From Pandoraea nosoerga (GTDB lineage: Bacteria > Pseudomonadota > Gammaproteobacteria > Burkholderiales > Burkholderiaceae), in assembly GCF_902459585.1 (NCBI RefSeq), contig NZ_CABPSC010000008.1:157792-221791 (forward strand): a stretch of 64,000 nucleotides of DNA, given 5' to 3'. Positions 34,898 to 43,505 of this stretch are shown here, in pieces. Below the pieces are notes generated by a model, which worked only from the letters and a program-made list of their open reading frames with translations, had not been told where the DNA came from and ran no database searches. The position numbers and the translations under genes are program-made. Within the stretch, counting starts at the first letter, position 1, and each line of letters starts with the position of its first letter.

Positions 34898-36395
34898 GCG
34901 TAACGAGATCGTGATCGTGGGGGCGGGACCGGCCGGCGTGCGCGCGGCGCAGACGCTCGTCGCGGCGGGCCTGCGGCCCGTCGTGCTCGACGAGAACGCG
35001 CGCTGGGGCGGGCAGATCTATCGCCAGCCCCCGGCCGACGCCGGCTTCGCACGTAGCAAGCGGACGCTGTACGGCTTCGAAGCGGGCAAGGCCGAGGCGC
35101 TGCACGCCACGATGGCGGCGTTGCTGCCCAAACTCGACTACCGGCCCGACACGCTCGTATGGGCGTGCGACGCGCCGCAGACACCGGACGCCGCGCACGC
35201 GAGCCATGCCGCTGATGCGGACGCGGCTCACGCGGCCGCGGCGCGCGGCGCGCCACGGCGCCTTCACACGATGCACGCCGGCCGCGAGATCGCGGTGCCC
35301 TATACGCATCTGATCATCGCCAGCGGCGCGACCGATCGCGTGCTGCCGCTGCCGGGCTGGACGCTGCCGGGCGTGTACACGCTGGGGGGTGCGCAGGTGG
35401 CGCTCAAGGCGCAAGGCTGTGCGATCGGCGAGCGCGTGGTCTTCGCGGGCACCGGCCCGCTGCTCTATCTGGTGGCCTACCAATATGCGAAGGCCGGCGC
35501 GCAGGTGGCCGCCGTGCTCGACACCAGCGCGTTCGCGAGCCAGGCGAAAGCCGCGCCGCGCTTGCTCAGCCAGCCAGCCACGCTTGCCAAGGGCCTCTAT
35601 TACGTCGGCTGGCTGCGCGCGCATGGCGTGCGCATCGAGCAGGGCGTGACGCTCGACGGCATGGAGGGCACTGCCGGCGTTCGCGCGATCCGCTGGCGGC
35701 GCGCCGGCCGCGCACATACCCTCGAATGCAGCGCGGTCGGTCTGGGCTTCGGATTGCGTCCCGAGACGCAACTGGCCGATCTCGCGGGCTGCCGTTTCAT
35801 TTTCGACGATCTGAACCGTTGCTGGCTGCCCGAGCGCGATGCGGCAGGGCGCAGTTCGCAGCCGGGCGTGTATCTGGCCGGCGACGGCGCCGGCATTGCT
35901 GGCGCGGACGCCGCGGAACTCGCCGGCCGCCGCGTCGCCCTCGCGCTGCTCGAAGACCTGGGTATCGCCGCGCCGGCGCTCTCCGGGCAGCCCGACGCCG
36001 CGCGCATCGCGCAGAAGCTGGCGAGCATTCGACGCTTTCGCGAAGGCATCGAACAGGCGTTCGCGCTGCCGCAAGCGCCGGCCGCACACTGGCCCGACGA
36101 CATGCTCGTGTGCCGTTGCGAGGAGATCGACGCCCGCACGGTGCGCGAATGCGTGCGGCTCGACGGCGTGACCGAAATCAACCGTCTGAAGGCGCTCACG
36201 CGCGTCGGCATGGGGCGTTGCCAGGGCCGCATGTGCGCCGAGGCGGCGTGCCATCTGCTTGCCGATGCGAGCGCTCAGACGCTGGCCCAGGTGGGCCGGC
36301 TGCGTGCGCAAGCCCCGATCAAGCCCATTCCGATTGCCCCGATGCTGTTCGACGAGAACGTTGCGGCCATTCCCGAGGAGGCCCGCGATGAGTGA
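34890..36395 (+). CDS. FAD/NAD(P)-type oxidoreductase with BFD-like (2Fe-2S) domain (HcnB/OoxA type)
   Basis: The 501-residue protein has an N-terminal FAD site (IVIVGAGPAGVRAAQT), a second dinucleotide fold (VFAGTGPLLYLVAYQYAKAGA), GVYLAGDGAGIAGADAA, and a C-terminal BFD-like cluster domain with Cys408, Cys410, Cys444 and Cys449 (VCRCEEID, GRCQGRMC). This is the large subunit of HcnABC/opine-oxidase-type dehydrogenases. An Ala/His-rich insertion (about 105-130) is unusual. It overlaps both neighbouring genes, consistent with stoichiometric complex assembly. Confidence 0.9.
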   Translation: MPERNEIVIVGAGPAGVRAAQTLVAAGLRPVVLDENARWGGQIYRQPPADAGFARSKRTLYGFEAGKAEALHATMAALLPKLDYRPDTLVWACDAPQTPDAAHASHAADADAAHAAAARGAPRRLHTMHAGREIAVPYTHLIIASGATDRVLPLPGWTLPGVYTLGGAQVALKAQGCAIGERVVFAGTGPLLYLVAYQYAKAGAQVAAVLDTSAFASQAKAAPRLLSQPATLAKGLYYVGWLRAHGVRIEQGVTLDGMEGTAGVRAIRWRRAGRAHTLECSAVGLGFGLRPETQLADLAGCRFIFDDLNRCWLPERDAAGRSSQPGVYLAGDGAGIAGADAAELAGRRVALALLEDLGIAAPALSGQPDAARIAQKLASIRRFREGIEQAFALPQAPAAHWPDDMLVCRCEEIDARTVRECVRLDGVTEINRLKALTRVGMGRCQGRMCAEAACHLLADASAQTLAQVGRLRAQAPIKPIPIAPMLFDENVAAIPEEARDE

Positions 36396-37524
36396 TGGGC
36401 TGCATTTCGACGTGGTCGTCGCCGGCGGCGGGCTGGTCGGCGCCTCGGCCGCACGCGCGCTGGCCGAGCGGGGGCTGCGCGTGGCGCTGTTCGAGCGCCG
36501 CTACTGCGGCGCGCAGGCAAGCGGCGTGAATTACGGCGGCGTGCGCTGCCAGGGCCGTCCCGAAGAGCAGTTGCCGCTCGCGATGCGGGCGCGGCGTCTG
36601 TGGGACCGTCTGCCCGAACTGATCGGCATCGATGGCGAATTCGTGCGCTCGGGACACCTGCGCCTTGCGCGCCGCGAGAGCGATCTCGAGCCGCTCGACG
36701 CCTGGTCCGAGATGGCCGGCCGGCACGGTCTGGTCACGACGGTCCTGCGCGGCAGGGCGTTTCGCCAGCGTTTTCCGTGGATTGGCGAGGGCGCCGTCGG
36801 CGGTTCGCTGTGCATGAGCGACGGGCATGCCAACCCGCGTCTGGTCTCGCCGGCATTCGCGCGTGCCGCGCGCGGTCTCGGCGCACAAGTCTACGAACGC
36901 ACGCCGATCACGGCGGTGGCGCACGACGGCGTGCGCTTCCAGGTGAGCGCACAGCCGGCGCAGGGCGACGCACTGCACGTGAGCGCCGACTGGCTGCTCA
37001 ACACGTCCGGCGCGTGGGCCAATCATATCGCGGGCGCCTTCGGCGAACGTGTGCCGATGCACGCCATTTATCCGAACATGTGGGTGACCGAGCCGCTGCC
37101 GAAGTTCATCGGCCACAACCTGGGCGTGTATGGCGGCGGCGTGTATGCGCGCCAGGTCGAGCGCGGCAACTGCGTGATCGGCGGCGGGCGTGGCACGGGC
37201 AACGGCGAATACGCGCAGCCCTCGGCCGACACCACGCGCGCGGTCATGCGAGAGGCATGTGCGTTGTTGCCCGCGTTGCGCAATGCGCTGCTCATTCGCA
37301 CGTGGAGCGGCGTGGAGGGCGAGACGCCCGACAACAATCCGGTCATCGGCATGAGCCGCACCACGCCCCGGCTCGTGCATGCGTTCGGCTTCTCGGGCGG
37401 GGGCTTTCTGCTCGCACCGGGCGTGGGCGAAGTGCTCGCCGATCTCGTGACGCACGGCGAGACGGCTACGCCGATCGACGCGTTCGCCATCGACCGTTTT
37501 GCCATGGCGGCGGCGCCCGCCTGA
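36388..37524 (+). CDS. FAD-dependent amine/amino-acid dehydrogenase subunit (DAO family; HcnC/OoxB type)
   Basis: The 378-residue flavoprotein has the N-terminal FAD motif VVVAGGGLVGASAA, the LLNTSGAWANHIAGAFGE block and the C-terminal GFSGGGFLLAPGVGEVLADL of the D-amino-acid/glycine oxidase superfamily. It should oxidise the C-N bond of an imported amine, D-amino acid or opine, passing electrons through the two preceding subunits. The ATG at 36388 is inside the end of the upstream gene (8-bp overlap). The substrate cannot be read from sequence. Confidence 0.9.
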   Translation: MSDGLHFDVVVAGGGLVGASAARALAERGLRVALFERRYCGAQASGVNYGGVRCQGRPEEQLPLAMRARRLWDRLPELIGIDGEFVRSGHLRLARRESDLEPLDAWSEMAGRHGLVTTVLRGRAFRQRFPWIGEGAVGGSLCMSDGHANPRLVSPAFARAARGLGAQVYERTPITAVAHDGVRFQVSAQPAQGDALHVSADWLLNTSGAWANHIAGAFGERVPMHAIYPNMWVTEPLPKFIGHNLGVYGGGVYARQVERGNCVIGGGRGTGNGEYAQPSADTTRAVMREACALLPALRNALLIRTWSGVEGETPDNNPVIGMSRTTPRLVHAFGFSGGGFLLAPGVGEVLADLVTHGETATPIDAFAIDRFAMAAAPA

Positions 37525-37603
37525 TTGGCCGACGCCGTCCGCACGGTCCCTGTTCGTCACAACACCTCATTCCTTACACACTGCAAACGCAAGGAGAACC
37601 ACG

Positions 37604-38650
37604 ATGAAGCTATCCCGAAAGGTCGTCATGTGCGCTGCGGCGCTGGCACTGGGCGCGAGCAGCGCGGCCTGGTCGCAGTCGAAGACGCTCTACATCGGCA
37701 TGAACGGCGGCCCGATGGAGAAGGCCTACACGAGCCAGGTCTTCCCCGAGTTCGAGAAGGCCAACAACGTGAAGGTCGTGGTGGTGCCGGGCACGTCGTC
37801 GGACGTGCTGGCCAAGCTGCTCGCCAACCGCAACAGTCCGCAGATGCATGTCGTGTTTCTCGATGACGGCGTGATGGCCCGCGCGATCAGCATGGGCGTG
37901 TGCCAGAAGCTGGACGACTCGCCCGTGCTCAAGGAGCTCTATCCGTTCGCGCGCGTGAAGGACGACATGGGCGCCGGCGTGCAGCTCGGCATGACGGGCA
38001 TTGGCTACAACACGAAGATCTTCAAGGAGAAAGGCTGGGCCGCGCCGACGTCGTGGACCGATTTCGCCGACCCGAAGTTCAAGGGCAAGGTCGTGTTCCA
38101 GTCCGCGTCGAGCAGCACGTTCGGGTTGCACGGCTTTCTCGCGCTGAACCGCATCTGGGGCGGCAGCGAATCGAACGTGGAGCCGGGCTTCACGAAGTGG
38201 GCGAGTACGGTCGGGCCGAACGTCGTCGAGTACATCCCCAACTCGGCCAAGCTCTCCGAGATGATCCAGACCGGCGAGGCGGCCATCTTCCCGCTCACCC
38301 CGACGGCGGTGAGCGACCTGCAGGACAAGGGCATTCCGGTGGCCTATGTCGCCCCGAAGGAAGGCGCGGTGCAGTTGCTCGTCGACCTGTGCGTGGTGAA
38401 GAACAGCCCGGACAACGCGATGGCCCAAAAGCTCGCGCAGTATCTGCTCTCGGCCAGGGGGCAGTCGCTCGCGGCGGCGGCCGGCGCATATATTCCGACG
38501 AACACGCAGGCGAGCGTGCCGCCGGCGATGCAAAAGCGGCTGGGCAAGATCGACGATCTCGTCAAGAACATCAAGACGGTGGATTGGGACGCCATCAACC
38601 AGCGCCGCGCGCAGTGGGATCAGCGCTGGAACCGTCAGATCGAGCAGTAA
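37604..38650 (+). CDS. ABC transporter periplasmic substrate-binding protein (PotD-like)
   Basis: The 348-residue protein has a signal peptide (about 1-25, ending AAWSQ) and a type-II binding fold: KTLYIGMNGGPMEKAYTSQ, VKVVVVPGTSSDVLAKLLAN, GIGYNTKIFKEKGWAAPTSW. The polyamine-site acidic residues of PotD are not obviously in place, so the ligand may differ from putrescine. A strong AAGGAG lies 7 bp before the ATG. It is the last gene of the operon and delivers substrate to the permeases at 32654-34411. Confidence 0.92.
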   Translation: MKLSRKVVMCAAALALGASSAAWSQSKTLYIGMNGGPMEKAYTSQVFPEFEKANNVKVVVVPGTSSDVLAKLLANRNSPQMHVVFLDDGVMARAISMGVCQKLDDSPVLKELYPFARVKDDMGAGVQLGMTGIGYNTKIFKEKGWAAPTSWTDFADPKFKGKVVFQSASSSTFGLHGFLALNRIWGGSESNVEPGFTKWASTVGPNVVEYIPNSAKLSEMIQTGEAAIFPLTPTAVSDLQDKGIPVAYVAPKEGAVQLLVDLCVVKNSPDNAMAQKLAQYLLSARGQSLAAAAGAYIPTNTQASVPPAMQKRLGKIDDLVKNIKTVDWDAINQRRAQWDQRWNRQIEQ

Positions 38651-38845
38651 GCGTCGCGCTTCGCTCGCGCGCGTCCGGGATATCCGGGCGCCCGAGAACA
38701 CGTCGGGGGGCGGTCCATCCAGGGGAATCCCGGCGTTTTCGTCGGCGTGGCGCGCGTCATGGGCGCGTCCTGGCGGGCCGGGCATTGCATGGCGTCGACG
38801 CGCATTAGAATATCGCCATATGCGAGGCTCGGGGACGCAGGCGCC

Positions 38846-39595
38846 ATGCCGATCAACTATCTACGCGGATTTACTCAGCCGGCGCGCACGGACGCGGCAA
38901 ACCGGCGTCTGGGCTGCTCGCTGGCCTTCGTGGCAGGGGCGGCCAATGCGGGCGGGTTTCTGGCTGTCGGTCAGTACACGTCGCATATGTCGGGCATCGT
39001 GGCGTCGCTCTCGGACAATCTGGCGCTCGGGCAACTGGTGCTGGTGCTTGCCGGCGTCAGCGCGTTGCTGGCGTTCCTGCTCGGAGCGGCAACGTCGTCC
39101 GTGCTGATTCATTGGGGGCGCCGCCACCGCACGCACAGCGAGTACGCGGTGCCATTGATGCTCGAGGCGTTGTTGCTGCTGATGTTCGGCGTGATCGGGG
39201 CCAATCTGGAAGTGCATCGATGGCTCTACGTGCCCGCGACCGTGGCGCTGCTGTGCTACGTGATGGGGCTGCAGAACGCGATCATCACCAAGATTTCGCG
39301 CGCCGAGATTCGAACGACGCATGTGACCGGGCTGGTCACCGACATCGGCATCGAGCTCGGCAAGCTGGGTTACTGGAACCGGACCGGGTCGGCTCATCCC
39401 GTGCCGCCCGTGATGGGCGACCGGCAGAAGCTTCGTTTGCTGTGCGCGTTGCTCGGCATGTTCTTTCTGGGCGGGCTGGCCGGTGCGCTGGGTTTCAAGC
39501 ATGTCGGTTTCATCGTGACGATTCCCCTGGCGATCATGCTCATCATGCTTGCCATCGTGCCGTTGCTCGACGATTTCGCGCGGCATCGTCATTAG
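38846..39595 (+). CDS. YoaK/DUF1275-family membrane protein
   Basis: The 249-residue protein has about seven membrane helices, with the family features CSLAFVAGAANAGGFLAVG, YTSHMSGIVAS near helix 1-2, and MGLQNAIITKISRAEIRTTHVTGLVTDIGIELG in the middle. DUF1275 proteins are widespread inner-membrane proteins without a settled function. The ATG at 38846 gives the usual N-terminus. It lies 70 bp before the diguanylate cyclase gene on the same strand. Confidence 0.9.
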   Translation: MPINYLRGFTQPARTDAANRRLGCSLAFVAGAANAGGFLAVGQYTSHMSGIVASLSDNLALGQLVLVLAGVSALLAFLLGAATSSVLIHWGRRHRTHSEYAVPLMLEALLLLMFGVIGANLEVHRWLYVPATVALLCYVMGLQNAIITKISRAEIRTTHVTGLVTDIGIELGKLGYWNRTGSAHPVPPVMGDRQKLRLLCALLGMFFLGGLAGALGFKHVGFIVTIPLAIMLIMLAIVPLLDDFARHRH

Positions 39596-39665
39596 GCGCC
39601 CCTCAATCGGTGTCGCCATTGGGCATCTCATCAAGTCGTTCGGTCCTTCGGTCGGAGCGTTCACC

Positions 39666-41228
39666 ATGTCCTCACGTCCCGGTGCTGCCGCAGTACGGAA
39701 ATGGATCACGAACCGGCTGGAAATGCTGTTCGACAAGTTCGACGACTATCCTGCGGCGATCGGCATCGTCGGCACGATCATTGCCGGGGCCATTCTCATT
39801 GGCGTGGGCCTGCTGCTGAACGCGGATCGGCAGGCCCGCCGCGTGCATGCGATGGAGCGGGCCGAGAGCGTGGCGTCGGTCGTGGCAACGAGCCTGGGTG
39901 GCAACATCGCCGTCTACGACGCGCTGCTCAAGGAGATGGTGCGCGAGGCCGAGGTTCCGGGCATGCCGCTCTTCACCGAACGCATGCGCGACCGGGTGCG
40001 TTTCGGTCAGGCGTTGAGCCAGGATTTTCTCGACGATGCCTATGTCGTCGACAGGGAGGGGCGCATAGCCGCGCCACTCCATCCGGTGCACGGCAGGTCG
40101 GTGAGCGTGGCCGATCGGGACTACTTCCGCTCGCACGAGACGAGCCCTTCGCTGGGGCTGTACATCTCCCAGCCATATGCGTCGCGAACGCGCGACGGCA
40201 TGTTGTCGGTAGCGCTCACGCGCCGCATCGCGGCGGTCGATCATTCATTCGCCGGCGTGGCGGTCATTGCGTTGCGGCTCGACCATCTGGGGGCGTTGGT
40301 GGCCAACGTCGAGTCCGACGATCTCGAGACCATCGATATCGTCGAAGACAAGGGGACTGTGCTGGCCTGCGAACCCTGCTCGGGTTCACGGCCGGGAGCG
40401 CTCGTCAGGCTGCCGGGAGACGCGGCGCGCGAGAGCGATCTCGCCGCGGCGTTGTCGTTTCCTGCGGGGGCGCGTTCGCCGGACTACCGGTCGGTGCGCG
40501 TGCCCGGGGCGTCGCTCTACGTCGTGGTGACACCGTCGACCGAGACCGCCATGCGCGGCTGGCGCTGGCATGCGGCCGTGTTTCTGCTGATTGCGGCAGT
40601 CTGTGCGGCCACGCTCATGGCGGGATCCTGGCTGTTGGTCGCCGCGGTACGCACGCGGGTGAAGGCGGCGACACGGCTGGCGAACCTGTCGGCCACCGAT
40701 GGCCTCACGGGATTGAGCAACCGCCGGGCGCTGGACGTCCGTCTCAAGGCGGAGTGGCGGCGTGCACAGCACTCCGGTCGTCCGCTTTCGATCCTGTTTG
40801 CCGACATCGATCATTTCAAGCACTTCAACGACACGTACGGTCATTCGGTTGGCGACGACGTGCTGCGCGCGGTGGCGACGAACATCGGCGCCCACACGAG
40901 AAGCGACGCCGACATGGCGGCACGCTACGGCGGCGAGGAATTTGCGGTCGTGCTGCCCGACACGGACGCGCAGGGCGCTGCAGCCATGGCGGAGCAGGTG
41001 CGTCGCGACGTCGAACGTCTGCATATTGCCCACGTGGGCAGCACGACCGGGGCGGTGACGATAAGCGTTGGCGCGGCCACGGGCACGGCCGGCGAGTGCG
41101 ACAGCGCCGAGGCGATCCTCAAGGCCGCCGACGAGCAGCTCTTCATTGCCAAGCAAAGCGGTCGCAACCGGATCAGTACGACGGTGCTGGGCGCGGCGGC
41201 CAGCGCAGGGCTGCCGCCGACGGGGTAG
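39666..41228 (+). CDS. Membrane diguanylate cyclase, dCache + GGDEF
   Basis: The 520-residue protein has a first helix (about 30-52), a periplasmic sensor (about 60-290; DAYVVDREGRIAAPLHPVHG, ADRDYFRSHETSPSLGLYIS is the dCache pattern), a second helix (about 298-320) and GGDEF with GGEEF at 422-426 and DIDHFKHFNDTYGH. It should synthesise c-di-GMP in response to a periplasmic ligand. It lies downstream of the DUF1275 gene and is followed by a secreted hypothetical protein. Confidence 0.93.
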   Translation: MSSRPGAAAVRKWITNRLEMLFDKFDDYPAAIGIVGTIIAGAILIGVGLLLNADRQARRVHAMERAESVASVVATSLGGNIAVYDALLKEMVREAEVPGMPLFTERMRDRVRFGQALSQDFLDDAYVVDREGRIAAPLHPVHGRSVSVADRDYFRSHETSPSLGLYISQPYASRTRDGMLSVALTRRIAAVDHSFAGVAVIALRLDHLGALVANVESDDLETIDIVEDKGTVLACEPCSGSRPGALVRLPGDAARESDLAAALSFPAGARSPDYRSVRVPGASLYVVVTPSTETAMRGWRWHAAVFLLIAAVCAATLMAGSWLLVAAVRTRVKAATRLANLSATDGLTGLSNRRALDVRLKAEWRRAQHSGRPLSILFADIDHFKHFNDTYGHSVGDDVLRAVATNIGAHTRSDADMAARYGGEEFAVVLPDTDAQGAAAMAEQVRRDVERLHIAHVGSTTGAVTISVGAATGTAGECDSAEAILKAADEQLFIAKQSGRNRISTTVLGAAASAGLPPTG

Positions 41229-41404
41229 TCGCCACCGCAAGGCGGGCCGGATGATGACGCGAGCATGGCGGCGATTTGGGAGGGGGGCGTCAACTCGGAT
41301 TTATGCAGGCGACAATGTGCGTTCGCGCTGCGACAATGCCCGCATGTCGGACAGGATCTGTGGGCTCACGGTCCGGCGCACGATTCCATATGCACGAGGT
41401 AACC

Positions 41405-41776
41405 ATGAACTTCAGACAATTCGCCGCAGCCTGCCTGTGTCTTGCCGGGGCCCTGGCGGCCGGTCATGTCCATGCGCAGTCGTACCTGGGCGCGGGAGAC
41501 CTGGGCAGCATCCGGCAGACGAATCAATCGCCGGCGGTGAGCCCGATGGCGTCGGCGGTGGGCGGCGCGGCGCCCAGCGTGACGGACGCGCAAAGCGCGA
41601 GCGCGAGCATCAATCGCGCCGCGAGCGCATGGGCGGCGTCGGACGCCGCGAACGGGACCGCCGGGAACGAGCAGGAGCGGTCCGCCACGGCCCGCGCGCT
41701 GGACACACGCAATCTCCAGCATCCGCGCCAGACTCGGTCGTTCGACAGCATTGCGCGGCCGTCGCGACCGGAGTGA
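41405..41776 (+). CDS. Secreted Ser/Ala-rich hypothetical protein
   Basis: The 123-residue protein has a signal peptide (MNFRQFAAACLCLAGALA, cleavage probably after AHAQ-like HVHAQ at about residue 25). The mature part is Ala/Ser/Gln-rich, without cysteine or recognisable domain (SYLGAGDLGSIRQTNQSP start, DSIARPSRPE end). It is probably a small periplasmic protein. I do not recognise the family. Confidence 0.65.
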   Translation: MNFRQFAAACLCLAGALAAGHVHAQSYLGAGDLGSIRQTNQSPAVSPMASAVGGAAPSVTDAQSASASINRAASAWAASDAANGTAGNEQERSATARALDTRNLQHPRQTRSFDSIARPSRPE

Positions 41777-41908
41777 GGCATTGAGTCGCCTGAGCACGCA
41801 GGCGCCACGGCGTCGGGACATGACCGCGACCGCCTGACGGCGGGTTGCGGCGTGTGCGATGCGACCCCGCCGGCGGCGCTGGAACGGCGTAGTCGCGTGC
41901 AGAACAGA

Positions 41909-42154
41909 CTACTCGGCCATTGCCGGGATGGCGCCTTCCTGAAAGAGGACGCGCGGTGCGTCCATCGTTCCCGACTCTTCGTCGACGAGCACTTCGTAAG
42001 CGGCGATGCCGGCGAATCCGGATGCCATTGATTGTGCGATGCGCACTGCGCCGAACTCGGTGCTCGCCTGACGCAGTTCACCGGGTTGCAGAAGGCCGTC
42101 CTTGTTCTTGCGATAGGGCACGACGATGAACTTGATGGATTTTACGTCGCTCAT
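41909..42154 (-). CDS. Small hypothetical protein behind a LexA box
   Basis: The 81-residue soluble protein begins MSDVKSIKFIVVPYRKNKDG and ends GAIPAMAE. It appears to be a compact alpha/beta domain; I do not recognise it. GGGAG lies 8 bp before the ATG. A perfect LexA core is centred 57 bp upstream, so it should be repressed by LexA and induced by DNA damage. No neighbouring gene shares its strand. Confidence 0.75.
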   Translation of the reverse strand: MSDVKSIKFIVVPYRKNKDGLLQPGELRQASTEFGAVRIAQSMASGFAGIAAYEVLVDEESGTMDAPRVLFQEGAIPAMAE

Positions 42155-42203
42155 GGTGGCGTCACTCCCGTTGAGGTTGATGGTCGGGAATGTAGCACGA
42201 ATA

Positions 42204-42219
42204 CTGTATAAAAACACAG
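42204..42219 (-). promoter_or_regulatory. LexA (SOS) box upstream of the 81-residue gene
   Basis: On the plus strand CTGT-ATAAAAAC-ACAG is a perfect CTGT-N8-ACAG core with TA/TT flanks. It lies 50-65 bp upstream of the minus-strand ATG at 42154, a normal operator distance. The plus-strand lipoprotein gene starts 222 bp away and is a less likely target. Confidence 0.78.
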
Positions 42220-42440
42220 TTATTTTTGAAGATGTCGCTTTCCGGTGAAACCGCGCCATCGCGTAGCGTGCGGTGTCACCGCGCGAACGCGGACTGTTAA
42301 GATTGTCCGCAGGCCGGTGACGTCATGGGAACCGGACGATGGAAAAGTGCGCGCAGAGCGAGGCTCGTGGCGTCGCGCATCAGTTTTTGCTTCGGCGCGC
42401 CAATTCGACGCGACGAAACCTACACTTCGAGGAGTCCCTC

Positions 42441-42590
42441 ATGCGCGCACTGACCGTGCTGTTGTTGGCGATGACGGTGTTGCTGGCAAGCTGCGCAATC
42501 TATGTCCCTGACGACGGACATCGCGGTGGGCGCGGCGGCCCCGGCAACGACTTTTGCCCGCCCGGCCAGGCGAAGAAGGGGAATTGCTGA
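42441..42590 (+). CDS. Very small lipoprotein
   Basis: The 49-residue frame has a GAGGAG ribosome site 6 bp before the ATG, a lipoprotein signal (MRALTVLLLAMTVLLASC; lipobox LLASC, Cys18) and a short mature part with two cysteines (DFCPPGQAKKGNC). The Gly/Arg-rich linker suggests a disordered, membrane-anchored peptide. I have no functional assignment. Confidence 0.7.
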   Translation: MRALTVLLLAMTVLLASCAIYVPDDGHRGGRGGPGNDFCPPGQAKKGNC

Positions 42591-42599
42591 GCGCGATGC

Positions 42600-42792
42600 G
42601 AGCCGGCGGGATGGCGTTTAGCGTAACTAAGCAATTAAAACGAAAAATGGACCGCCAGGAAGTCGACCGTGCCGATAGGGCATGTTGCTAGGTTGCGATC
42701 GCTTGGCATTGTTATGTATAGTCGACGAAAAAATAATAAGCCAAATAATAAACCTATCGGGATGCTAAAAATAAAGTTCAGAGGTGGCAGCG
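42600..42792. other. AT-rich spacer upstream of the Cys-rich secreted protein
   Basis: From about 42620 to 42780 the DNA is far richer in A and T than the rest of the window (for example AAAAAATAATAAGCCAAATA at 42728-42747). It probably contains the promoter of the gene at 42793 and marks the edge of a low-GC patch. Confidence 0.6.
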
Positions 42793-43143
42793 ATGCGCCG
42801 GCTATTGACTTGTTTTGCTATTGCGTGTATTTCCGGGGCGGCTCAGGCCGGGCCTGACGACGATACAGCGATATGCGGTGGCCAGACTGCCATCGTGGCA
42901 ACCTGGACTTGCGGTGACGTCGGTAGTGACGAGCTTTGCACGCTATGGGGCGTCGACACTACGCATTCCGGACGGTGGACCGACAAGAGCCTTTTCGTCG
43001 TCGAAGGGCCGAAGTCCGCAAAGCGAGTGGCTTATACGGAAGCGTGCCGGGACAATCGCTGTTCCCGCCCACAATATTCGGTTTGTTCCATGCCCGTTTC
43101 GGGGGGAACGCCGACGCCGTTGGAAACGCTTCTACGCCGGTAG
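42793..43143 (+). CDS. Cys-rich secreted hypothetical protein, low-GC
   Basis: The 116-residue protein has a signal peptide (MRRLLTCFAIACISGAAQAG, cleavage about residue 19). Mature cysteines occur at ICGGQ, TWTCGD, ELCTLW, EACRDNRC and SVCSM, an even number of six, suggesting disulfide bonds in the periplasm. GAGG lies 8 bp before the ATG. Codon use is less GC-rich than in neighbours, and it is flanked by AT-rich DNA, which suggests recent acquisition. No domain was recognised. Confidence 0.6.
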   Translation: MRRLLTCFAIACISGAAQAGPDDDTAICGGQTAIVATWTCGDVGSDELCTLWGVDTTHSGRWTDKSLFVVEGPKSAKRVAYTEACRDNRCSRPQYSVCSMPVSGGTPTPLETLLRR

Positions 43144-43404
43144 CCGCATCGCCACACACTGCGGCAAGGCGAGATCCTCGGCCCAGGGGCAACGAAGGCA
43201 AAGGACCTGCACAGCAGAGAATTGCGCGAATCTTGCTGGTTTTTGGGGAGGGCAAGAGTGGCGTATCCTCGGTTTGAGGTATTCGGGGGCGCAGCACTTG
43301 CCGGTATTGTCACCGAGGCTGCGCCATTCGCACTTGCATAAATCGTTCTTTTGCGATTGCGCAAATGCGGCGATGCCGTCAAACGTAGTACAGTGGGATC
43401 GTCG

Positions 43405-43505
43405 CGAATTTCACTACCTTCCCCGGGTAGCGCGACATTGGTCCATTGCGTTACCTCCCTTGGCGCAATGGCCTCATGCCGCTTCGCAACGGAGCGGCAT
43501 TTTTT
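43405..43505 (+). ncRNA. Candidate small RNA: three hairpins with C-rich loops ending in a terminator
   Basis: Hairpin 1 pairs CTACC with GGTAG (43414-43430, loop TTCCCCG). Hairpin 2 pairs CCATTGCG (43443-43450) with CGCAATGG (43464-43471) around TTACCTCCCTTGG. Hairpin 3 pairs ATGCCGCT (43476-43483) with AGCGGCAT (43493-43500), followed by T6. The loops expose CCCC and CCTCCC, which are anti-Shine-Dalgarno-like. No protein gene ends here. The rest of the gap (43144-43404) holds further inverted repeats, for example GGCGCAGC/GCTGCGCC at 43288-43325. The promoter was not identified. Confidence 0.45.

Noticed and set aside
34436-37524. Hydrogen cyanide synthase (hcnABC)
   Set aside because: Subunit types match, but the same architecture occurs in opine oxidases and D-hydroxyproline dehydrogenases. 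The fused importer genes and IclR regulator point to catabolism of an imported substrate, so no hcn symbol was given.
39597-39665. Upstream extension of the diguanylate cyclase at 39666
   Set aside because: The in-frame sequence before 39666 overlaps the end of the DUF1275 gene and has no similarity to cyclase N-termini; the first membrane helix is complete from the chosen start.
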